Of a stretch of 64,000 nucleotides of DNA, positions 24,822-32,899 are shown piece after piece. Origin of the DNA: Halohasta salina. Lineage in GTDB: Archaea > Halobacteriota > Halobacteria > Halobacteriales > Haloferacaceae. The stretch lies in the NCBI RefSeq assembly GCF_024178165.1, contig NZ_JAMZIE010000004.1:62001-126000 (forward strand), given 5' to 3'. Below the pieces are notes generated by a model that worked only from the letters and a program-made list of their open reading frames with translations, did no database searches and was not told the origin of the DNA. The stretch's first letter is position 1, and every line of letters starts with the position of its first letter. The position numbers and the translations under genes are program-made.

Positions 24822-26087
24822 ATGACACGCCAGTACGCCCCCGTCTCCCCGCCGGTCGCGCTGACGATCGCCGGCAGCGATTCAGGCGGCGGCGCAGGCA
24901 TCCAAGCCGACCTCAAGACGATGGAGGCTCACGACGCCTTCGGGACCTCGGTGGTCACCGCGACGACCGCCCAGAACACCGCCGGCGTCCACGACGTACA
25001 CGTCCTGCCGAACGATCACATCGTCGCCCAGTACGAGGCCGTCGACGACGATTTCGCCGTCGGGGCGATCAAGACAGGGATGCTAGCCACGGCGCCGGTG
25101 ATCGAGACCGTCGTCGACTGTCTGGCCGACTACGCGGGCCCCGTGGTCGTCGACCCCGTGATGGTCGCCGCCACGGGCGATCGGCTGCTGAGCGAGGACG
25201 CCGAGGACGCGTACACGAAACTCATCGCGCAGTCGACGCTGGTCACGCCGAACGTCGACGAGGCCGAGATCATCACCGGGATGGCGATCGACGACGCGGC
25301 CGACGCCGAGGCCGCCGCCCGCCAGTTGGTCGACGACGGGGCCGACGCCGCGCTCGTCAAGGGCGGTCATCTCGGCGGCGACGAGGTGGTCGACACGCTG
25401 GTCGTCGGTGGCGACGACCCCCGAACTGAACGGTTCAGCCACCCTCGGGTCGACACCGAGGGGACCCACGGCTCGGGCTGTACACTGTCGAGTGCGATCG
25501 CCGCGCGGCTGGCCGGCGGCGAGTCGCTGACCGAAGCGGTCGCCGGCGGCGTCGCGTTCATGGAGCGGGCGGTCCGCTACGGGATCGACGTCGGCTCGGG
25601 ACCGGGATCGGTCCACCACATGGTCGACCTCCGTGAGCGGGCCGACCGCGTGGCCGTCAGCGAGGCCCTCGCATCGATCGGAGAGCGGCTGGCCGACGGC
25701 CCCGCCGAGGCAGGGCTGACGGTCGTCGGCGTGAGCCGGTACGCCGAGACGGCCGCCGCGGTGATCGACGACCGGTTCGCACCGAACGGCCACGAGGCCC
25801 CGTCGACGCCCGACGATCCCGTCGCGGCAGCCGAACTCGCCGAGCGATTGCTAGAGGCCCGCGAATCGCACCCCGAACTCCGGTTTGCGGCCGGCTGTGG
25901 GCTCACTGATGGCGTCGACACCGCACTGGCGGCGGTCGATGGGCCGGTCGCCGAAGCCACCGACACTGAGGCGCTCGCGGCGGCTGAGTGGGAAGACCGA
26001 ACCGGGATCGTCGTCTTCGCTCCCGATGTCGACACGCTGATCGAGCGACTGTTGGCGATCGGCGAAGCGATAGAAACCGGCGAGTAG
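24822..26087 (+). CDS. thiD: Hydroxymethylpyrimidine (phosphate) kinase ThiD with a degenerate ThiN-like tail
   Basis: Residues 1-265 of 421 are a complete ThiD kinase (PPVALTIAGSDSGGGAGIQADLKTMEAHDAFG, AVKTGML-like GAIKTGMLAT, VVDPVMVAATGDRLL, THGSGCTLSSAIAARLAGG), making HMP pyrophosphate for thiamine. The remaining 155 residues occupy the place of ThiN, the archaeal thiamine-phosphate synthase, but the usual leading block and the GASSHVAR-type signature are replaced by VVGVSRYAETAAAV, so this domain is shortened and probably catalytically altered or regulatory. A 19-codon frame at 24766 overlaps the start as ATGA. The TAG stop lies in a repeat. Confidence 0.88.
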   Translation: MTRQYAPVSPPVALTIAGSDSGGGAGIQADLKTMEAHDAFGTSVVTATTAQNTAGVHDVHVLPNDHIVAQYEAVDDDFAVGAIKTGMLATAPVIETVVDCLADYAGPVVVDPVMVAATGDRLLSEDAEDAYTKLIAQSTLVTPNVDEAEIITGMAIDDAADAEAAARQLVDDGADAALVKGGHLGGDEVVDTLVVGGDDPRTERFSHPRVDTEGTHGSGCTLSSAIAARLAGGESLTEAVAGGVAFMERAVRYGIDVGSGPGSVHHMVDLRERADRVAVSEALASIGERLADGPAEAGLTVVGVSRYAETAAAVIDDRFAPNGHEAPSTPDDPVAAAELAERLLEARESHPELRFAAGCGLTDGVDTALAAVDGPVAEATDTEALAAAEWEDRTGIVVFAPDVDTLIERLLAIGEAIETGE

Positions 26088-26119
26088 GCGGTGACTACGG
26101 TCGGGTAGGCGGTGGCTAC
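26084..26119. repeat. Two-unit 21-base-period repeat
   Basis: GTAGGCGGTGACTAC (26084-26098) and GTAGGCGGTGGCTAC (26105-26119) repeat with a period of 21 bases between the convergent thiD and archaemetzincin genes. The first unit supplies the thiD TAG stop; the archaemetzincin stop begins exactly where a third unit would start. Confidence 0.6.
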
Positions 26120-26125
26120 CGGTGG

Positions 26126-26647
26126 TCAGCGAACGAGTCGGCTACAGGAGCCACAGAGGTTCTCCTCTTTGACGTCGACCTCGCGGACGGTGGGCGAGAA
26201 ACTCATCACGCATTTGGAGTTGTCGCAGTGTTCGAGGCCGAGGGTGTGGCCGATCTCGTGGATGACTTCCTTGCGGACCCGATCGGCGAAGACGGCGGTT
26301 TCGGGTTTGGCGGAGATCCCACCGTCGGAGGAGGTCTGGAGGCGGTGGGTCGAGATGACCGAGCCGTTGCCGTTGAGGTAGGCCAGCCCGAAGACGTAGT
26401 TGCGCCGGCGGTAGTAGAGGTCCTTGGCGGTGATGCCGATGTTTTTGTCGCCCGAGCCGACACGGCTGACCAGTTCGATCAGATCCTCGGCGCGGTGTTG
26501 GTTCCGGTTGGGGTCGAACGCGCCGTCGGGGACCGGCTGGCCGTCTTCGACCCGCACCTCACAGCCGTAGACCGAGCGAAGACTGGCGGATGACTCCCGC
26601 TTGACCTGTGCGGGAACGTCCCCGATCGGCACGATGTCGACACGCAT
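26126..26647 (-). CDS. amzA: Archaemetzincin family zinc protease
   Basis: The 173-residue protein carries the extended zinc motif HEIGHTLGLEHC at 130-141 (three His ligands and catalytic Glu) followed by the archaemetzincin cysteine pattern in CDNSKC and LCGSC, which binds a second zinc. The N-terminus MRVDIVPIGDVPAQV gives the usual family length; a Met 12 codons earlier has no family character. It is a soluble cytoplasmic metalloprotease of unknown substrate, single copy in most haloarchaea. Confidence 0.92.
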   Translation of the reverse strand: MRVDIVPIGDVPAQVKRESSASLRSVYGCEVRVEDGQPVPDGAFDPNRNQHRAEDLIELVSRVGSGDKNIGITAKDLYYRRRNYVFGLAYLNGNGSVISTHRLQTSSDGGISAKPETAVFADRVRKEVIHEIGHTLGLEHCDNSKCVMSFSPTVREVDVKEENLCGSCSRLVR

Positions 26648-26769
26648 GCAGTGCGATATGGAGGGGTTGTTATTAAGCCTCACGCCGGATCGGCGTCACG
26701 TCTCCCGGTTGGCCGCCCGGCGGTGGCGTCTCGGTACGTTTTTTTCAGTGCCCCGTCTCGGTCCGGCCG

Positions 26770-27636
26770 ATGGACGTAGACACGGTGGTGCTCGATATCG
26801 ACGGCGTACTGGTCGACGTGGCCGACTCCTACCGGCGGGCGGTCGTCGACAGCGTCGACCGCGTGTACGGCGCGACGGTCGACCGCGAGGCCATTCAGGC
26901 CCTGAAGGACGCCGGCGGCTTCAACAACGACTGGCTGGTGACCGACGCCGTGGCCCTCTACGTGTTGGCCGACCGAGCGGGGTACGACGCCGATGTCGCC
27001 GCCTACGCCGACGGCATCGCCACCCACGGCGGCGGGCTGGAGGGCGCGGAGGCCACGCTCGCGGCCGAACTGCCGAACGCCACCTTCGAGTCGGTCGTCG
27101 ACGAGTGGGACCCCGACGAACTCCGCGAGGTGTTCCAAGCCCTCTATCTCGGTGCCGACCTGTATCGGGAGCTCGAAGACGGCGAGCCGCCGTTCGAGAC
27201 GGCGGGCTACATCCACGACGAGCCCGTCATCGCCGACGCACAAACGCTGGCAGCGCTGACCGACCGCTACAACGTCGGCGTCGTGACGGGTCGACCCGCC
27301 GCCGAGGCGACGATCGCGCTGGATCGCGTCGGGCTGGACGTCGAGGACGCCCACCGCTTTACGATGGACAACTGGGAGCAGGGCAAGCCCCACCCCTACG
27401 CGCTGCTGACGCTGGCCGACCGGTTCGGTTCCGACGCCGTCGTCTTCGTCGGCGACACCCTCGACGACATCGAGACCGCCGTCAACGCGGACCGCGAGGA
27501 TCCGGAGACGGTCTACAAGGGGATCGGCGTACTCACCGGTGGCCTGACCGGCGAGGCGGGCCGCGCGAAGTTCGCCGCCGTTGGGGCCGCCGCGGTACTC
27601 GGGTCGATCAACGAACTACCGGCGTATCTACGGTAG
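26770..27636 (+). CDS. HAD-superfamily hydrolase (TIGR01548-like)
   Basis: The 288-residue protein has HAD motif I in [16 protein letters not shown], motif [12 protein letters not shown], the Lys in [13 protein letters not shown] and motif [19 protein letters not shown], with a helical cap at 20-155. Length and the ending [22 protein letters not shown] fit the haloarchaeal and cyanobacterial TIGR01548 group, sometimes found with histidine or tryptophan genes. The substrate is unknown. T7 at 26739-26745 lies in its upstream leader. Confidence 0.82.
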   Translation: MDVDTVVLDIDGVLVDVADSYRRAVVDSVDRVYGATVDREAIQALKDAGGFNNDWLVTDAVALYVLADRAGYDADVAAYADGIATHGGGLEGAEATLAAELPNATFESVVDEWDPDELREVFQALYLGADLYRELEDGEPPFETAGYIHDEPVIADAQTLAALTDRYNVGVVTGRPAAEATIALDRVGLDVEDAHRFTMDNWEQGKPHPYALLTLADRFGSDAVVFVGDTLDDIETAVNADREDPETVYKGIGVLTGGLTGEAGRAKFAAVGAAAVLGSINELPAYLR

Positions 27637-27694
27637 CAGCGCGACCGATTCGCTGGCCGTCCGTACGAACACCGCCTTTCGATACGACGGGCGG

Positions 27695-27856
27695 TCACGA
27701 CGGGGAGTCCCGGTTCCGAACGGGAAGCGTGATCGTTCGATCGGTGGCGAATAACGCAAAGAGGGCGAACAGTGCGTAGAGTGCCGGTTCGTTCGTCCAG
27801 AGACCCGCGACTCCACAGACGCCAAGGACGCCGAGGCGATTCACATGAACGTCCAT
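27695..27856 (-). CDS. Small membrane protein (DUF3796-like)
   Basis: The 53-residue protein MDVHVNRLGVLGVCGVAGLW... has two closely spaced hydrophobic stretches, the second (ALYALFALFALFA) strikingly repetitive. The pattern NxLGxLGxxGxxGxxTxxPxLYxxFxxFxxF is that of the DUF3796 type of short bacterial and archaeal membrane proteins. No function is known. It is antiparallel to its neighbours and has its own start only 138 bases from the divergent npdG gene. Confidence 0.6.
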   Translation of the reverse strand: MDVHVNRLGVLGVCGVAGLWTNEPALYALFALFALFATDRTITLPVRNRDSPS

Positions 27857-27995
27857 ACTGGAATGGTTCGAATCCCGTGAGAAAAATCTGTCGACGGGTC
27901 GCTCGACGCGAACCGGATGGCCGACCGTGACATCGATACCGGGAGGGTTCGCCGCACACGCAAGTCTTAGGGCCGAACCGCTCCGACTGTGTGGC

Positions 27996-28664
27996 ATGCG
28001 AATCGCACTCCTCGGCGGCACTGGCGATATCGGCGAAGGCCTCGCGCTTCGATGGGCGTTCCACTCCGACCACGAGATCGTGATCGGCTCCCGCGATCCG
28101 GAAAAGGCACGGGCGAAAGCCGACGAGTACCAGGAGACGATCGAGAGTCGGGGCGTCGACACCAAGCTCACCGGGTTCGAAAACGCAATGGCCGCCGACC
28201 GTGCCGACGTGGTCGTCCTCGCCGTACCGGCCTACCACATCGCCGACACCATCGAGGCCGTCGAAGACTCCCTAGAGGAAGGCGACATCCTCGTCACGCC
28301 CGCAACGGGGATGAAACGCGACGAGGACGGCTTCCACTACCACAAACCGGGGGCGGGCAGCGTGACCAAGATCGCGGTCGACGCCGCTCCCGAAGGAGTC
28401 CCGGTCGTCGGCGCGTTCCACAACCTCGCCGCCGGACGACTGACCGATCTGGATGCCGACTTGGGGATCGATACGCTGGTGCTCGCGGACGACGAGTCGG
28501 CGAAGTCGACGGTCGCCTCGCTCGCCGAAGATATCGACGGCCTTCGCGCGCTGGATGCCGGCGGCATCGCCAACGCTGCCGAGGTGGAGTCGGTGACGCC
28601 ACTGTTGATCAACGTCGCCATGAACAACGACGGCCTCCACGATCTGGGCGTCCGGTTCGACTAG
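27996..28664 (+). CDS. npdG: NADPH-dependent F420 reductase
   Basis: The 222-residue Rossmann protein moves hydride between coenzyme F420 and NADP. MRIALLGGTGDIGEGLALR is the NADP-binding start with the family Gly pattern, IGSRDPEKA places the phosphate-binding Arg, and TPATGMKRDEDGFHY, VGAFHNLAAG are typical of Fno/NpdG. Start at 27996 gives the standard N-terminus; 23 upstream in-frame codons lie over the promoter (TCTTAG near 27965). Single gene, convergent with hisH. Confidence 0.92.
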   Translation: MRIALLGGTGDIGEGLALRWAFHSDHEIVIGSRDPEKARAKADEYQETIESRGVDTKLTGFENAMAADRADVVVLAVPAYHIADTIEAVEDSLEEGDILVTPATGMKRDEDGFHYHKPGAGSVTKIAVDAAPEGVPVVGAFHNLAAGRLTDLDADLGIDTLVLADDESAKSTVASLAEDIDGLRALDAGGIANAAEVESVTPLLINVAMNNDGLHDLGVRFD

Positions 28665-28703
28665 CCTAATAAATACACGGCTGCTACTTATACACGAAGA
28701 CGG

Positions 28704-29357
28704 TTACTCGGCACAGAGGTCGACGAAGTTCCGCAGAATCTGCAGCCCGGTCTCGCCGCTCTTTTCGGGGTGGAACTGGGTACCGAAGACGGTTCCCTCT
28801 TCGTTGGCGATCACCGCAGGGAAGTCGACGCCGTAGTCGGCGGTGGCGACGACGGCGTTGTCGTCGTCGGGGTCGGCGTAGTAGGAGTGGACGAAGTAGG
28901 CGTACTCCCCGTCGACGCCCTCGACGATGGGGTGGTCGCGCTGGACGTCGAGTTCGTTCCAGCCCATGTGTGGGACCTTGCGGTCGACATCGAAGCGGAC
29001 GTTGGTGCCGGGGACGAAGCTCAACCCCTCGACGTCGCCCTCGCCGGCGTGTTCGGCCTCCTCGCTCGATCCAAGGAGCATCTGCATCCCGAGACAGATC
29101 CCGAAGATGGGCTGGCCGCGGTCGGCGGCGTCGGCGAGTGCCTCCCGATAGGGGCCGGCGTTGTCCATCCCCTCGCGGAACGCGCCCACGCCGGGAAGGA
29201 CGATGCCGTCGGCGTCGGCGAACGTCTCGGGGTCTTCGGTGATCGTCACGTCGGCACCGGCGCGTTCCAGTCCACGGGTGACGCTCCGGAGGTTTCCGAG
29301 CCCGTAGTCGACGACGACGATCTCGGCGGCCGTCTGGGCGGGTGGGGTCGTACTCAT
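28704..29357 (-). CDS. hisH: Imidazole glycerol phosphate synthase subunit HisH
   Basis: The 217-residue class I glutamine amidotransferase supplies ammonia to HisF in histidine synthesis. It has the oxyanion segment LPGVGAFREGMDN, the nucleophile Cys in IFGICLGMQML, and the catalytic His/Glu in TQFHPEKSGETGLQIL. VVDYGLGNLRSV is the typical N-terminus. No other his gene is adjacent, as is normal in haloarchaea where his genes are scattered. Confidence 0.95.
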   Translation of the reverse strand: MSTTPPAQTAAEIVVVDYGLGNLRSVTRGLERAGADVTITEDPETFADADGIVLPGVGAFREGMDNAGPYREALADAADRGQPIFGICLGMQMLLGSSEEAEHAGEGDVEGLSFVPGTNVRFDVDRKVPHMGWNELDVQRDHPIVEGVDGEYAYFVHSYYADPDDDNAVVATADYGVDFPAVIANEEGTVFGTQFHPEKSGETGLQILRNFVDLCAE

Positions 29358-29448
29358 AGATGGTAGTCAGTGGGCGGGGTGCAAGTGGCTTTCCGTTCAC
29401 GCAACGAGTCGACCGGACGGACACGCAGATAACGGGACCCAGAGAGCC

Positions 29449-29781
29449 TCAGAAGTGACCGGCAGATTCGTTCGAATACTGTAGATCGCCGCCGCGGCCG
29501 CCTTCGACCGTATCGGCTCCTGTATCGCCAGTAGAGGGGACCTTGACTTCGACGTTTTCGATCTCATCGAACTCCATGAACATGTCGCGTTTGATGTTCT
29601 GGGCGGTGACGTTGGAGATCCCACAGCCCGAACAGGTGCCGCCGAGTTCGACGACGACCTGTCCGGTCTCGGCGTCGGCCTCCCGGACCACGCTGGTGCC
29701 GCCGTGCATCTGGATGATCGGCATCTGTTTGACCATCCATGTCTCGACTCGTGATTTGAGGCTCTCGTTCTCGTCGCTCAT
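29449..29781 (-). CDS. NifU C-terminal-domain (Nfu-type) Fe-S scaffold protein
   Basis: The 110-residue protein has one NifU-like domain: [17 protein letters not shown] followed by [26 protein letters not shown], where CSGC holds a bridging [4Fe-4S] cluster in Nfu dimers. A short polar tail ending in SAGHF follows. It should transfer clusters to apo-proteins. Nothing in the neighbourhood indicates a specific client. Confidence 0.88.
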   Translation of the reverse strand: MSDENESLKSRVETWMVKQMPIIQMHGGTSVVREADAETGQVVVELGGTCSGCGISNVTAQNIKRDMFMEFDEIENVEVKVPSTGDTGADTVEGGRGGDLQYSNESAGHF

Positions 29782-29891
29782 TGGATACCGTTTGGGGCTG
29801 CAACTATGGGTAAGTTGTGGTTCGCCTGCGAATCAGTCACAAACGATCATCCGCGTTCGAGCCGGTCGACCGGCCGCATTCAGACGGCCAC

Positions 29892-30863
29892 TCAGAGCCG
29901 CGAGCGGTCGCCAGTGCCGTCGGTGAGCGCGCTGGCGATCGCGCCCTTGACGACGACGTCGTCGCCGTGGTCGGTCAGCATGACCTCGGGGATGTTCGCC
30001 ATCACCATCTCGTCGAGGCGCTCTCGGAGGGGGTCGACCACCAGTTCAGGGTTGTTGAGCGCGACCGCGCCGCCGACGCTGATCACCAGCGGGGCGTAAG
30101 CGTGGACGATGTTGGCGACGCCCATCGCGTTCCAGTGGGTGACCTGCTCGATGACGTGGGCCGCAAACCGGTCGGAGCCGGCGTGGTCGAAGACGTCGAC
30201 CGCCGAGAAGTCCGGATCTTCGAGGGGGAGGGCGGTGTCGATGGGATCCTCGTCGTGGAGTCGCCGGGCGTACTCGGGGATGTTGTTGCCCGAACAGTAG
30301 GCCTCCCAGTGGCCGTCGTGGCCGCAGCCACAGGTCATGATTCCCTGCGGATCGAGCGTCATGTGGCCGACTTCGCCCGCGTTGCCGTCCCAGCCCGCGA
30401 TGACGTGGCCGTCGACACAGACGCCCGCGCCGATCCCCGACGACATCGTCAGGTAGACCATGTCGTCGGGGTTGCGCTCGGAGTGGAACCGTTCGCCGAT
30501 GACGCCGGCGTTGGTGTCGTTGTGGAGGTAGACTTTCTCGGTGTTCAGCAGTTTCGAGATCGGCCCCGTCAGCGGGATCCGCTCGATTGCGTCGGGGAGG
30601 TTCGCGGGGTCTTCGACCGCGCCAGCGGCGAGATCCAGCGGGCCGATCGAGCCGATACCACAGGCCGCCGCCACCGAGGGGGCGATCCCGACCTCGCCGC
30701 AGGCCTCCCGAATGAGATCGAGGATTCGTTCGGTGACTGCGATGCCGCTCGGTCCGCGCGGCGTCGACCCGCGGGCAGTACCGAGGATCGTCGACGACTC
30801 GTCCGCGACGACCGCCCGCACGTTCGTTGCCCCGAGATCGACGCCCACGTAGTAGGCCATCAC
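29892..30863 (-). CDS. ROK family sugar kinase (glucokinase-like)
   Basis: The 323-residue protein has the ATP phosphate loop YVGVDLGATNVRAVVADE, the catalytic base Asp in LHNDTNAGVIGER, GIGAGVCVDG and the ROK zinc/substrate region GEVGHMTLDPQG ... CGCGHDGHWEAYCSG, where the third Cys of the usual CxCGxxGC is His. It probably phosphorylates glucose or a related hexose. A second Met directly follows the first, so the start may be one codon shorter. It stands alone, read away from the DUF5611-like gene. Confidence 0.87.
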   Translation of the reverse strand: MMAYYVGVDLGATNVRAVVADESSTILGTARGSTPRGPSGIAVTERILDLIREACGEVGIAPSVAAACGIGSIGPLDLAAGAVEDPANLPDAIERIPLTGPISKLLNTEKVYLHNDTNAGVIGERFHSERNPDDMVYLTMSSGIGAGVCVDGHVIAGWDGNAGEVGHMTLDPQGIMTCGCGHDGHWEAYCSGNNIPEYARRLHDEDPIDTALPLEDPDFSAVDVFDHAGSDRFAAHVIEQVTHWNAMGVANIVHAYAPLVISVGGAVALNNPELVVDPLRERLDEMVMANIPEVMLTDHGDDVVVKGAIASALTDGTGDRSRL

Positions 30864-30901
30864 GCAAACAGGGCGGGCGATACTACTTAATTAAGCCGTT
30901 T

Positions 30902-31032
30902 TTACTCAGGACCGAGTACCGTTCCCACGGTCACATCGATCGACCCGTCCGGCGACGGTCGCAACAGTGAGCCGTCGGCTCCGGCGGGGAGACGTCGACT
31001 GCGGTCCCGGAGGCGTCGGCTACGTCGCCCCG
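30902..31032 (-). pseudogene. Possible short gene remnant with a frameshift
   Basis: Two frames with coding-like composition abut here: RGDVADASGTAVDVSP in one frame and AGADGSLLRPSPDGSIDVTV ending TVLGPE and TAA in the next, meeting at the CCCCGCC run near 30986. Joined they read as a plausible C-terminal fragment, but no start codon or upstream part exists before the DUF5611-like gene. I cannot name the family. Confidence 0.25.
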
Positions 31033-31041
31033 AGCCAGTAG

Positions 31042-31425
31042 TCAGTAGTCGGGGGCGTCGTCCTCGACGGTGCGTTTCATCGACTCGCGGCGGGATTTGG
31101 CGTCCCGACCGGTGGCCTCCAGGAGGAACTCGTTTTTCAGCGAGACCGCCTCGGCGGCCGCGTCGGCGTCGCCGTCGGCGATGACCTCCTCGGCGGGTCG
31201 CTCCTCGAAGTGGACCGCGAGTTTGTCCTTCTTGCCGCTGTAGGCGGCCGCACCGGCGAGAATCCGGTCGAAGGCGGGGTTGTCGGGGTCGGCGACGACG
31301 TACAGTTCGTGGCCGTTTACCTCTTCGGTACCGGTGACGGGCCCGAAGTACGATTCGATCGTCGACTCGAGGTCGGGGACGCGGTCGTCGAGATGCTCGC
31401 CGCGACGCATCTTGTACTCCTTCAT
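31042..31425 (-). CDS. Haloarchaeal conserved protein (DUF5611-like)
   Basis: The 127-residue acidic protein begins MKEYKMRRGEHLDDRVPDLE and contains GPVTGTEEVNGHELYVVADPDNPAFDRILAGAAAY, a compact alpha/beta fold, then a helical C-terminus ending EDDAPDY. It resembles the DUF5611 family of haloarchaea, with no known function. No membrane segment or metal motif. It follows the zinc-ribbon protein gene by 54 bases on the same strand, probably in one transcript. Confidence 0.72.
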   Translation of the reverse strand: MKEYKMRRGEHLDDRVPDLESTIESYFGPVTGTEEVNGHELYVVADPDNPAFDRILAGAAAYSGKKDKLAVHFEERPAEEVIADGDADAAAEAVSLKNEFLLEATGRDAKSRRESMKRTVEDDAPDY

Positions 31426-31479
31426 CGGCCATCCGTTTGCGAGGCGACGGTTTACCTGTTTCGTCGTTCCGATCCGGCC

Positions 31480-32445
31480 TCAGATCGGCCGCTCGGAAAT
31501 ATAGCCGCGTTTGCAGTCCGGACAGATGTCGCCGGCCCGCATCGAGGAGTCGCCGGCCAGCCGCGAGAAGCCACACTCCGGGCAGTAGAACTCCGTCTCG
31601 ATGTCGTCGACGGTCGGCTCGTACTCGACGGACGCCTCCTCGGCGCGGGTAAAAGACAGCTCGGCCTCGCCGTCGGCCTCGGTCTCGGTGATTTCGGGGG
31701 TGAACCCGCCGCCGAAAGTCATGTCCTCGCCGCCGTCCTCGGGCGGTTCTTCGGCGGCGAACCCCTCGTCGTCGCCCTCGACGTCCGGCCACGCCCGGTC
31801 GCTTTCGGCTGGGTCGTCGCCGTCGTCGTACTCCGGCCACTCGCCGGGCTCCCGGTCGGCCGTCTGCTCGGCGTCGGAGGCAGCCGCCGAAGCGGGCCCG
31901 TCATCGGCGTCGGCCTCGGCGGCCGGCTCGTCGTCGAGGATCACGCCGTCGTCGCCGGCGGTCTCGACCGGCTCGGCAGCCGCCGCCTCCACGTCGTCGA
32001 CGGTCATGTTGTCGGGCTCGGCGGCCCCGAGGTCGGCGGGCTCGGCGTCGGCCTCGGTGTCGTCGGCCGGCCCGTCGTCGATGATCTCCGCGTCGTCGGT
32101 CGTCGACTCGTCGATCGTGATCCCGGTGTCGGCGGGGGCGGCGGCCGCCGCGGGTTCGACCGGCTCGGCGGCCGGCTCGTCGCCCGGCTGGACGTCGGCG
32201 GTTGCCCCCGCGGCGTCAGTGTCGGCGGCCGGCTGGGCGACCTCGCCCTCGGCGGCGGTCGCAGTGTCGGTGAGCTGGTCGATCGAGGTGACCTCGGTAT
32301 TCTCGCTGACGACCCGCCGTTCGCCACACCGGGTGCAGGTTTTGACCTCGTTGACCGTGATGACGACTTCGTTTCCCTGTTCTTCGCGTTCGCGTTCGAG
32401 TTCTGGCTCGCCGAAATCGTGGCTGAGCAGACACCGGAGTCCCAT
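31480..32445 (-). CDS. Zinc-ribbon protein with long acidic linker (DUF7093-like)
   Basis: The 321-residue protein has a partial zinc-binding N-terminus (MGLRCLLSHDFGEPE, then TCTRCGERR), about 210 residues rich in Asp, Glu, Ala and Pro without predicted structure, and a C-terminal zinc ribbon (FYCPECGFSR ... GDICPDCKRGYI). It resembles a haloarchaeal family of unknown function. Two metal modules on a flexible tether suggest a protein or nucleic-acid adaptor, but this is inference. The linker shows repeated ...AAEPVE... and ...DDGPA... phrases that may vary in length between strains. Confidence 0.72.
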   Translation of the reverse strand: MGLRCLLSHDFGEPELEREREEQGNEVVITVNEVKTCTRCGERRVVSENTEVTSIDQLTDTATAAEGEVAQPAADTDAAGATADVQPGDEPAAEPVEPAAAAAPADTGITIDESTTDDAEIIDDGPADDTEADAEPADLGAAEPDNMTVDDVEAAAAEPVETAGDDGVILDDEPAAEADADDGPASAAASDAEQTADREPGEWPEYDDGDDPAESDRAWPDVEGDDEGFAAEEPPEDGGEDMTFGGGFTPEITETEADGEAELSFTRAEEASVEYEPTVDDIETEFYCPECGFSRLAGDSSMRAGDICPDCKRGYISERPI

Positions 32446-32556
32446 TAGCCCACATATCGATGTTGATGACTAAAAGCTACTCCCTCCGTCCGCCGTCCGT
32501 CTGACACGACCATTCCCTCCGGTAGAGGTAAATTCATCCCGTTGGTATGTGTTGGT

Positions 32557-32853
32557 ATGGGAGCAAAGCCCGAGTACCGGGACCGTCCGGCCGTCGAGGT
32601 CGACGTGCTCGATGCGCTCGTCGAGCACGCCGAGGAGGGGATGACCGTCCTCGAACTGCGCGCGGTCGTCGAGACCGATATCGATGGCATCGAGACCGCG
32701 CTTGAAACGCTGAAAGCCGACGGCCTCATCACCGTCGACGAGCAGGGTGGGACGGTCCGCATCCAACCGGCCGACCACGTGATCGACACGAATCCGGTCC
32801 CCGACGATGACCCGACGCTGGTCGATGTCATCCGGGATCGACTCGGCTTGTAA
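32557..32853 (+). CDS. Winged-helix-like small protein (DUF6432-like)
   Basis: The 98-residue protein MGAKPEYRDRPAVEVDVLDALVEHAEEGMTVLELRAVVETDIDGIETALETLKADGLITVDE... has a helix-turn-helix layout followed by a beta wing (GGTVRIQPADHV), so it likely binds DNA or another protein. It resembles a haloarchaeal family without known function. Start at 32557 is preferred over a GTG/ATG pair 5 codons upstream. It lies 46 bases before ygfZ on the same strand and is probably co-transcribed. Confidence 0.72.
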   Translation: MGAKPEYRDRPAVEVDVLDALVEHAEEGMTVLELRAVVETDIDGIETALETLKADGLITVDEQGGTVRIQPADHVIDTNPVPDDDPTLVDVIRDRLGL

Positions 32854-32899
32854 CCCGCGAGGCGTCGCTGTTTTACTCCATCGGGACATTGGACCGGTA

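Noticed and set aside
24766-24830. TPP riboswitch before thiD
   Set aside because: No thi-box-like conserved sequence or fold is seen, and the leader appears too short.
28294-28640. Antisense frames over npdG
   Set aside because: Shadows of a gene with clear NADP-binding motifs.
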